A DNA stretch of 10,203 bases. It comes from Bacteroidales bacterium. Its GTDB lineage: Bacteria; Bacteroidota; Bacteroidia; Bacteroidales; Paludibacteraceae. The notes under the pieces were generated by a model, which saw only the letters and a program-made list of their open reading frames with translations, did not search any database and was not told where the DNA came from. Made by a program: the position numbers and the translations under genes. The stretch lies in assembly GCA_900767385.1 (NCBI GenBank), contig CAAFYY010000010.1, positions 1 through 10,203 of the forward strand, written 5' to 3'. Positions 1 through 6,286 of the stretch are shown piece after piece. The stretch's first letter is position 1. Each line of letters opens with the position of its first letter.

Positions 1-405
1 TGCCCAGTTTGCAAGGTTCTCGTTAGGGTTGGTAACGTAGCAGACATAGAGTTTGTCTGTCGCATTGCCACGAGCCATCCAGTCGAAGTCAATCTGGATG
101 AACTGACCGGCTGGGAAGTTGACCTGACGGTAGGCGATGGCTGAACCTTTGGTGTTGACATAGGTAGCCGAGTTGCCGTTGTTGGCTGAGATGTACATGG
201 CATGCGTGCCGAAGTTGTGCACTGCAGTGCCAAATGACCAGTTGTTGTTGCATGACGAACCTGTCAGGTAAGTCCAATCGGCATTTTCTGCAGCTGTTTC
301 AAAACCACAGAAGTACGGCAATTGTGGAGTTTGGGCGTTGACAGCCATAGTGAGTGTCATTGCCATCATAACTACTCCAAAAAACTTGCAGATAACGTTT
401 CTCAT
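1..405 (-). CDS. Secreted surface protein, jelly-roll (choice-of-anchor J / MAM-like) domain, N-terminal part
   Basis: The reading frame is open from an ATG at 405 to the window edge, so only the first 135 residues are visible. Residues 1-24 form a type I signal peptide: MRNVICKFF, then a hydrophobic stretch, with likely cleavage after VNA before QTPQ. The mature part begins PYFCGFET and continues with W-T-Y-L, NNWSFGT, AMYISANNG, AYRQVNFPAG and IDFDWMARG. This is the pattern of the choice-of-anchor J or MAM-like beta-sandwich domain found at the start of long secreted Bacteroidetes proteins, often followed by fibronectin type III modules and a C-terminal sorting domain (family knowledge; the rest lies outside the window). 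The likely role is cell-surface binding or adhesion. It is transcribed away from the dnaN operon, with its own promoter candidate near 594-601. The frame and signal peptide are firm; the domain name is less certain. Confidence 0.8.
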   Translation of the reverse strand, partial: MRNVICKFFGVVMMAMTLTMAVNAQTPQLPYFCGFETAAENADWTYLTGSSCNNNWSFGTAVHNFGTHAMYISANNGNSATYVNTKGSAIAYRQVNFPAGQFIQIDFDWMARGNATDKLYVCYVTNPNENLANWA

Positions 406-526
406 AATAGTAGTTTATATTACTGTTTTATTTTTCAGAATATGGGTGTATTGTCGTTGATAAAATTCAACGAAATACGCATTCAGCACGCTGCTTAGCG
501 TCCGAACATGAAGATAAATTTCTCGC

Positions 527-546
527 AATACAGTATAATACAGCAT
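527..546. repeat. Tandem 10-base direct repeat
   Basis: AATACAGTAT is followed at once by AATACAGCAT, giving 9 of 10 identical bases. It lies between the minus promoter candidate and the surface-protein start. It could be a regulator site or chance in AT-rich DNA. Confidence 0.4.
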
Positions 547-593
547 ATTAACACTATACCCAAGAAAAGTCAATTACTGAAAAGTACGACACG

Positions 594-601
594 CAAATGT
601 A
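594..601 (-). promoter_or_regulatory. Candidate -7 box for the surface-protein gene
   Basis: Read on the minus strand the sequence is TACATTTG, an exact fit to the Bacteroidetes TAnnTTTG -7 element. No TTTG is present at the expected -33 distance; that position is taken by the dyad at 613-629. Transcription from here would give a leader of about 180 bases. The call rests on one element only. Confidence 0.45.
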
Positions 602-612
602 GTCTTTTTTTT

Positions 613-629
613 GAAAGGTAACACCTTTC
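613..629. repeat. Perfect 7-bp dyad at the -33 position of the minus promoter
   Basis: GAAAGGT-aac-ACCTTTC is a perfect inverted repeat with a 3-base centre. It covers the place where the -33 element of the promoter at 594-601 should lie. On the minus strand it is followed by a run of A rather than T, so it does not look like a terminator for that direction. An operator is the better reading, but no regulator is identified. Confidence 0.5.
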
Positions 630-711
630 TCGCTAATATTTTTTAGACACAGGTTATAAATCACTGTCTATTAACACGAAATACTCAAAAAAGAGGATGA
701 CACCCGAAAGA

Positions 712-743
712 TTTGGAAAATCAAAAAAAATAGTGTAATTTTG
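712..743 (+). promoter_or_regulatory. Promoter of the dnaN operon
   Basis: TTTG at 712-715 is followed after 20 bases by TAATTTTG at 736-743, matching both parts of the Bacteroidetes housekeeping promoter (TTTG, 19-21, TAnnTTTG). Transcription should start near 750, giving a leader of about 30 bases before the ATG at 779. No comparable promoter was seen between the next three genes. Confidence 0.7.
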
Positions 744-778
744 CTACTTCTATAATATATAGTATTCCGAAATTGGCA

Positions 779-2107
779 ATGAGCGGAAAAACAAAGTTAT
801 ACATCGACATCAACGGCACACTGATAAACAAAAAGAAACAGTGCGCCTCACAACACGTGGAGGAATTCGTTGATTTTGTTCTCTCCAACTACGACTGTTA
901 CTGGCTTTCGCCAGAGTGCTGCTACCCTATAGAGGAGACCAAAATCTATCTGTCAAATTTCTTCACCCCTACAGTAGTCGAGAAACTCATTGCCATCAAA
1001 CAGACCTACTGGACTACCTCAAAGACGGAGGCTATCAATTTCAACGAGGATTTCATCTGGCTCGATAGCTATATCTTCGGTTATGAGCGGGAGATTCTCA
1101 AACGTAATAATAAAACAAGAAACGTTCTGCTCCTTGAGGGGAAAGAGACTGACCTCCTTGACACAATCAATCAGCTCAAAGGCATAGAGCGCGAGTTGCA
1201 ACAGCCCATCGTGGTTGAGATGCCGAAAACGACATACTCCCAAAAGCCAGCGGAACAACCAGCACCAAAGCCAGAACCCAAAGACCCATCGGCCGAAAAG
1301 CCCAGGAGGAGGCCACATCTGCCCAAGTTCAACGCAAAGGGAATCGGTTCAAGAGTCTGGAGTGGGATGAGAAACGGGACAAGCGCCCTACTTGCTTCAT
1401 TCAAATCGCTCGGGCAAAGCGTCAACGGCGAGAAACCGGTCTTCACCAAAAAGAAACTTCTATGGCTGATCCCTTGCGCGATTCTGATTGGCGGCATCCT
1501 CATTTTCTGGCAGCAATGTCACCAAGAGGAAGATAATTGGGAGGGCATGGAAGAGATCGTAGACTGGACCGATTACAAAAAGATATTCAATGATGTGCAG
1601 ACCATTCAGGAGCCCGCAGCTCGTGCAATTGGTTTGCAAGCAGTTGAAAAACGGGATAATAGCGTCTTCGAAAAGCGAATCGAGCAAGGCAAGATGGTCA
1701 AGATTGAGAGCAACGAATACTACGAACTTGACAATCTGACACACTCCCACCCTTACGTCATTCCACAGGTCAGTATCTTCTTGGACTCTCTTGGAGCACG
1801 CATCCAACGAAAGGCCAACGGTTCCGACAGCCGTTTCCTCGTAACCAGTGTGACGCGCACCGTGGAAGATGTCCAAAAGCTCCAAGGTGTCAACGCATTG
1901 GCAACTCGCAACTCATGTCACCTTTTCGGAACGACCATCGACATTCAATTCACGGAGGACAGTTTCTTGCACAACAAACGCCCCGTCAGCGGTCACAACA
2001 TGAACCGCCTGCTCTTCCAATCTCTGAAGGAGATGCGAGAGGAAGGATGGTGCTATGTAAAGTATGAGGCTCCCAATGGCGTCTGCCACATCACTGTAAG
2101 GCGATGA
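779..2107 (+). CDS. HAD-like domain / transmembrane helix / DUF5715 (M15-like peptidase) fusion protein
   Basis: The protein has 442 residues from the ATG at 779; a TTG at 773 in the same frame is a weaker start. Residues 7-140 resemble a small HAD-type hydrolase: KLYIDINGTL (D10, with Asn at 12 instead of the usual second Asp), S44 in YWLSP, K82, and FIWLDS (D96). A proline-rich basic linker follows (about 150-185), then KKK and one membrane helix at 227-244. Residues 255-442 match the DUF5715 pattern: LTHSHPYVIPQ, FLVTSVTRT, NSCHLFGTTIDI, CYVKYEAPNGVCHITVR. The last motifs resemble VanY/VanX-type M15 zinc peptidases, with likely R360, H381, D388, E430 and H437. The positive-inside rule puts the HAD part in the cytoplasm and the peptidase part in the periplasm, where a peptidoglycan stem peptide would be the natural substrate (inference). 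DUF5715 proteins as I know them have only a short N-terminal anchor. It is the first gene of the dnaN operon, 44 bases before the next. Confidence 0.8.
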   Translation: MSGKTKLYIDINGTLINKKKQCASQHVEEFVDFVLSNYDCYWLSPECCYPIEETKIYLSNFFTPTVVEKLIAIKQTYWTTSKTEAINFNEDFIWLDSYIFGYEREILKRNNKTRNVLLLEGKETDLLDTINQLKGIERELQQPIVVEMPKTTYSQKPAEQPAPKPEPKDPSAEKPRRRPHLPKFNAKGIGSRVWSGMRNGTSALLASFKSLGQSVNGEKPVFTKKKLLWLIPCAILIGGILIFWQQCHQEEDNWEGMEEIVDWTDYKKIFNDVQTIQEPAARAIGLQAVEKRDNSVFEKRIEQGKMVKIESNEYYELDNLTHSHPYVIPQVSIFLDSLGARIQRKANGSDSRFLVTSVTRTVEDVQKLQGVNALATRNSCHLFGTTIDIQFTEDSFLHNKRPVSGHNMNRLLFQSLKEMREEGWCYVKYEAPNGVCHITVRR

Positions 2108-2151
2108 AGCCAAACAAGAAAGAATAAGAATATCAACAACAAATCATATAT

Positions 2152-4215
2152 ATGAGAAAAATCTTTTTCATCTGCTTACTCTGCATCGTTGCTCTTGCTT
2201 CATGCGGTGAGAAAGCAACAACTCAGGAATCAAATCCTACAACAATGAGTTCTATCGCACAATCAGACCTCCAAAAGGCTATTGACGCCGTGAAAGAGGC
2301 AAACCCAGGTGCCGATGCTACTGCCATCGAGAAAGGTGTGAACAACGCTGCCAAGTTCTGGACTGCCGAAGACGGAACTGCCGAAGAGTTCATTGCTTTC
2401 TGTGCCAAGGCCTACCTTGCCGACCCAGAGAAGAAACACGAACTCTTTGAGGTGATGCAACGCAACCTTGAGGTTCTCTACGGCCACTACAACCGCATCA
2501 GCATCGAGCTGAAGATGCCTATTCATACCACAGAAGTGCCTCTCACCGATGTCGACGAAGACTTCGGTGCACTCGACCCTTTTGCCCACTTCTTTGATGA
2601 TATGTTCGCATCAAAAATCGCATTCCGTATCCTTCTGAACTTCCCTCCTTTCACCCTTGAGGAGAAAAATAATCTTGGAGAGCAATGGAGCCGCGAGGAA
2701 TGGGCCTACGCAAGAATGGGAGACCTCTTCAACTCTCGTGTGCCTGCCGAAATCACCCAGTTGATTTCAGACAAGACTACCTATGCCGACAACTATATCG
2801 CCAACTACAATATCGTCATGGGCAATCTCCGCAACGCCAAGGGAGAGAAACTCTTCCCTGACGGCATGCAACTCATCACCCACTGGGGTTTGCGCGACGA
2901 ACTGAAGAGCGATTACGCCGACCAAGTTCATGGTCTTGAGAAACAGCGCATGATCTACAATGTGATGTGCCACATCATCAACCAAACAATTCCACAAGAG
3001 GTGATTAACAGCGAAAGTCTCCTCTGGTGTCCTGAGACCAACGAGGTGACCGATGCCCAAGGCAAGAAAGTGAGCACCACTCCAGAGCCAAATACACGCT
3101 ACCAGGTTCTCTACGAAATCTATCTCGCAGAGAAAGCTGCCGACCCATATTCACCAACCTACCCAACCTATCTCCAACGTGCCTTCGATCAGCAAATGGA
3201 AGTGTCCGACAAGGAGATTGAGGAGATGTTCGTCAAACTCGTCTCTTCACCTGTAGTGAAAGAGGCTGCCGATATCATCAAGTCACGCCTCGGCCGAGAC
3301 CTCGAACCATTCGACATCTGGTACGACGGCTTCAAGTCACGCAGCAGCATCAACGAAGACGAACTGACCGCCATCACCCAAAAACGCTACCCAACAGCTG
3401 CCGACTTCGAAAAGGATGCTCCTAACATCTTGAAGAAACTCGGTTTCACACCAGAGCGCGCCCAAGCCATCTCACAACTTGTTCAAGTAGACCCATCACG
3501 CGGTGCCGGTCACGCCTGGCAAGCCATGATGAAGGGCGACAAAGCACACCTCCGCACCCGCATTGGCGAGAACGGCATGGATTACAAAGGATACAACATC
3601 GCTACCCACGAGTTCGGTCATAATGTTGAGCAGACCATCTCTCTTAATAATGTTGACAATTATATGATGGTTGGTGTGCCAAGCACAGCCTTCACAGAAG
3701 CACTCGCCTTCGTATTCCAGACCCGCGACCTCCAACTCCTCGGTGTCAACAACGGCGACGCTAAAGCAGACTTCACCCTTGACATCTTCTGGGGATGCTA
3801 CGAAATCATGGGCGTGGCCCTCGTTGACCTCTACACCTGGCGTTGGCTCTATGAGAATCCAAACGCTACCATGGAAGAGATGAAACAGACCATCATCAAA
3901 TTCTCTCAAGAGGTTTGGAACAAATACTATGCACCAGTGCTCGGCGAGGAGAACTCACCAATCCTCGGCATCTACTCTCATATGTTCTCAATCCCACTCT
4001 ACTTGCCAAACTACCCATACGGTCACCTCGTACAGTATCAACTGGAAGAATATCTGGAGGGTAAGGTGCTTGGCACAGAAGTGGAGCGTATCTATCCAAA
4101 CGGACGCCTCACACCTAACCACTGGATGAAGCAAGCCGTTGGCGCCGCTGTCAGCGTAGACCCACTCCTTCGCGCAACAGAGAAAGCAGCCGCCGAGGTT
4201 AATGGCAACAAATAA
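2152..4215 (+). CDS. Lipoprotein zinc metallopeptidase, M3-like gluzincin
   Basis: The protein has 687 residues. The N-terminus MRKIFFICLLCIVALASC is a lipoprotein signal peptide with C18 as the lipidated residue, so the protein is anchored in the envelope. The catalytic motif is THEFGH at 485-490 (zinc ligands H486 and H490, catalytic E487). A third ligand is likely E516 in TAFTEALAF, 26 residues after the second His, close to the spacing in M3 oligopeptidases such as thimet oligopeptidase and Dcp. The length also fits that family. The rest is mostly helical, as in M3 proteins that enclose short peptides in a channel. It probably trims oligopeptides in the periplasm or at the surface. It lacks the His that often follows HEFGH in classical M3 enzymes (here HEFGHNVE), so it may belong to a separate Bacteroidetes family. 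It lies between the M15-like fusion gene and dnaN, with no promoter or terminator in either gap. Confidence 0.75.
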   Translation: MRKIFFICLLCIVALASCGEKATTQESNPTTMSSIAQSDLQKAIDAVKEANPGADATAIEKGVNNAAKFWTAEDGTAEEFIAFCAKAYLADPEKKHELFEVMQRNLEVLYGHYNRISIELKMPIHTTEVPLTDVDEDFGALDPFAHFFDDMFASKIAFRILLNFPPFTLEEKNNLGEQWSREEWAYARMGDLFNSRVPAEITQLISDKTTYADNYIANYNIVMGNLRNAKGEKLFPDGMQLITHWGLRDELKSDYADQVHGLEKQRMIYNVMCHIINQTIPQEVINSESLLWCPETNEVTDAQGKKVSTTPEPNTRYQVLYEIYLAEKAADPYSPTYPTYLQRAFDQQMEVSDKEIEEMFVKLVSSPVVKEAADIIKSRLGRDLEPFDIWYDGFKSRSSINEDELTAITQKRYPTAADFEKDAPNILKKLGFTPERAQAISQLVQVDPSRGAGHAWQAMMKGDKAHLRTRIGENGMDYKGYNIATHEFGHNVEQTISLNNVDNYMMVGVPSTAFTEALAFVFQTRDLQLLGVNNGDAKADFTLDIFWGCYEIMGVALVDLYTWRWLYENPNATMEEMKQTIIKFSQEVWNKYYAPVLGEENSPILGIYSHMFSIPLYLPNYPYGHLVQYQLEEYLEGKVLGTEVERIYPNGRLTPNHWMKQAVGAAVSVDPLLRATEKAAAEVNGNK

Positions 4216-4242
4216 TGAATAAAACAAAAAATCAACACTAAT

Positions 4243-5367
4243 ATGCAATTTACAGTTTCCAGTTCTGTGCTGCTCAACCGTCTTTCTGCCGTATGCAGCG
4301 CCATCAGTCCAAAACCCATCATGCAAATCCTCGGAAACGTCCTCTTTGAAGTTTCCGGCAACACTCTCAAACTGACAAGCTCTGATCTTGAACTGACACT
4401 CAGCTCAACCATCGAAGTGGAGAATGTCACTGGCACTATCAGCGTGGCCATGCCTCCACAACTCTTAAAAGATACTTTGCGCGAACTGCCAGAGCAGAAC
4501 GTATGCTTTGAAATCAATGGTGAGAACCTCGCCGTAGTGATGAGAACCAACAATGGTAAATACGACTTCATTGGTTTCAAAGGCGGCGATTTCCCAGCAG
4601 CTCCAAAGGTAGAGGGCGAATCCACCCGCTTCAACACGACAGCCGACATCTTCTATAACGGCATCATCCGCACCCTCTTCGCCACAGCCACCGAAGACCT
4701 CCGTCCTACGATGACCGGCATCTATCTCGACCTCAACGCACAGGGCCTCACCTTCGTGGCTACCGATGCGCATAAGATGTCACGTATCATCAACTCAACC
4801 GTCAAGACAGAGAACGAGGCTTCAGTGATCCTTCCTAAGAAGGCTGCCAACGCACTGAAAAACATCCTCGGCAAATCAAAAGAAGATATTACCGTAGAGT
4901 TCGACAACAAGAATATCTTTGTTGACACACCAGATTATTCATTGATTTCACGCAAGATTGAGGGTCGCTATCCTAACTACAAGAGCGTCATCCCAGCCAA
5001 CAACCCATATGACGTGACCGTTGACCGCTTGGCTTTCATCGCCGCTGTGAAACGCGTGGCTGTCTACACCACCCAAAGCACAGGCTTGATGCGTCTTGAC
5101 ATCACCAACGACAACCTCCGTCTCACCGCTCAGGATATCGATTTCTCAACCTCAGCGCTCGAGCAGGTTCCATGTAATTATCAGGGCAACCCTCTCAGCA
5201 TCGGCTTCAAAGCCCAGTTGCTCACAGAGATTCTCTCATGTATCACCGGCGATAATATCATTCTCCGCCTTGCCGACCAGACAAGAGCAGGCATCATCCT
5301 TCCAGCAAAGAACCTTGAGAACGAGGATATGCTGATGTTGCTGATGCCAATGATGTTGCCAGAATAA
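4243..5367 (+). CDS. dnaN: DNA polymerase III subunit beta (sliding clamp)
   Basis: The 374-residue protein has the usual DnaN length and begins MQFTVSSSVLLNRLSAVCSA. Recognisable stretches of the three repeated clamp domains are ISPKPIMQILGNVLFEV, FKGGDFPAAP, DLRPTMTGIYLDL with FVATDAHKMSR, KIEGRYPNYKSVIP, RVAVYTTQSTGLMRLDI, and a C-terminal MLLMPMMLPE in place of the common MPMRL ending. The clamp is a ring-shaped dimer that encircles DNA and tethers polymerase III and many repair proteins. The gene starts 27 bases after the metallopeptidase stop and ends 6 bases before prmC, so translation is probably linked to prmC. It is not next to dnaA here. No promoter of its own is seen, so expression should depend on the promoter at 712-743 or on an unrecognised internal one. 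Confidence 0.97.
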   Translation: MQFTVSSSVLLNRLSAVCSAISPKPIMQILGNVLFEVSGNTLKLTSSDLELTLSSTIEVENVTGTISVAMPPQLLKDTLRELPEQNVCFEINGENLAVVMRTNNGKYDFIGFKGGDFPAAPKVEGESTRFNTTADIFYNGIIRTLFATATEDLRPTMTGIYLDLNAQGLTFVATDAHKMSRIINSTVKTENEASVILPKKAANALKNILGKSKEDITVEFDNKNIFVDTPDYSLISRKIEGRYPNYKSVIPANNPYDVTVDRLAFIAAVKRVAVYTTQSTGLMRLDITNDNLRLTAQDIDFSTSALEQVPCNYQGNPLSIGFKAQLLTEILSCITGDNIILRLADQTRAGIILPAKNLENEDMLMLLMPMMLPE

Positions 5368-5373
5368 TACACG

Positions 5374-6204
5374 ATGTCCGTCGCTCAGCGTTTTACCGAA
5401 GCGTTGGATGGTCGCTATCCCAAGTCAGAAGCTCAAGCCATAGCATTTGCCATGATTGAGCATCTGACGGGATGGAGTAGGACCTATCTGCTGACACACC
5501 CGGAGGCGGAACCGACCGCTGAGCAGTCGGCTCAACTCAACGATGCCATAGAACGGCTGAAGCGTTTCGAACCGATACAATATATAATAGGGACAACCGT
5601 ATTCTGCGGTCTGCCGTTCCACACCGACCACCGCGTCCTCATCCCACGTCCGGAGACGGAGGAACTCGTTGAGTGGTGTATGGAGCACCCGCATCACGAG
5701 ATTCTCGACATCGGCACAGGCACCGGATGCATTGCCATCTCATTGGCACACCAACTGCCAGAAGCACATGTCACCGCCTTCGACCTTGTCAAGGAGACGC
5801 TCTCGCTGGCAGAGGAGAACGCACGACTGAATGAGGTGTCCGTCGATTTCGTTGCACAAGATATCCTACGCCCCACATGGACGCCGAAAAAACGTTGGGA
5901 TCTCATCGTCAGCAATCCACCCTATATTGCAGAGAGCGAACAAGCAGAGATGGACCACAATGTACTTGACCACGAACCACATGTGGCGCTCTTCGTACCC
6001 GACAACGATCCGTTGGTTTTCTACCGCGCCATTGCCGACTACGCAGTAAAACATTTGGAATGCGGCGGAGAACTGTTGGTGGAGATCAATCAGAAATTGT
6101 TCCGAGAGACCGCAGATTTGTTTAAGGGGTTCAGATTTGAGGAGATTGAGATTCGCAACGACATCAACAATAATCCAAGGATGATTCGTGGCGTAAAAAG
6201 ATAA
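5374..6204 (+). CDS. prmC: Peptide chain release factor N5-glutamine methyltransferase
   Basis: This 276-residue protein transfers a methyl group from S-adenosylmethionine to the glutamine of the GGQ motif in release factors 1 and 2, in the cytoplasm. The N-terminal helical domain (1-85) ends in FEPIQYIIGTTVFCGLPF. It is followed by the PrmC signature VLIPRPETEELVEW (88-101), the SAM-binding loop LDIGTGTGCIAISLA (111-125), and the catalytic NPPYI (181-185) that holds the substrate glutamine. The length is normal and nothing is missing. It starts 6 bases after dnaN and ends the operon, about 23 bases before a strong terminator. A link to prfA, common in other phyla, is not seen. Confidence 0.95.
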   Translation: MSVAQRFTEALDGRYPKSEAQAIAFAMIEHLTGWSRTYLLTHPEAEPTAEQSAQLNDAIERLKRFEPIQYIIGTTVFCGLPFHTDHRVLIPRPETEELVEWCMEHPHHEILDIGTGTGCIAISLAHQLPEAHVTAFDLVKETLSLAEENARLNEVSVDFVAQDILRPTWTPKKRWDLIVSNPPYIAESEQAEMDHNVLDHEPHVALFVPDNDPLVFYRAIADYAVKHLECGGELLVEINQKLFRETADLFKGFRFEEIEIRNDINNNPRMIRGVKR

Positions 6205-6227
6205 CTACAGCTACAACTTACAATAGA

Positions 6228-6261
6228 AAAAGGGTTGATTTCCTATAAAATCAACCCTTTT
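6228..6261. terminator. Bidirectional terminator between prmC and the decarboxylase gene
   Basis: The two arms AAAAGGGTTGATTT and AAATCAACCCTTTT pair perfectly over 14 bp around a 6-base loop. T-rich ends occur on both strands (TTTT then CATATTTCT on plus; TTTTTCTATT on minus), so it can end transcripts from both convergent genes. Confidence 0.9.
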
Positions 6262-6286
6262 CATATTTCTTGGGGTATTTTCCTAA

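Larger units (their letters stand above)
406..778. other. Divergent intergenic region, 373 bases
   Basis: This AT-rich region has no credible open frame. It separates the minus-strand surface-protein gene from the plus-strand dnaN operon. It holds a -7 type box for each direction (594-601 minus, 736-743 plus), a perfect 7-bp dyad (613-629), a tandem 10-base repeat (527-546) and a small hairpin ACGCT-GCTT-AGCGT (488-501). The last two would lie in the surface-protein mRNA leader of about 180 bases if the minus promoter is right. Confidence 0.7.

Noticed and set aside
773..778. TTG start two codons upstream for the fusion protein
   Set aside because: The ATG at 779 fits better with the promoter spacing and starts the protein just before the HAD strand; no ribosome-binding site favours TTG.
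4092..4649. A 185-codon minus-strand open frame across the end of the metallopeptidase gene and the start of dnaN
   Set aside because: It is antisense to two well-supported genes, resembles no known protein and is explained by the codon bias of the plus-strand genes.
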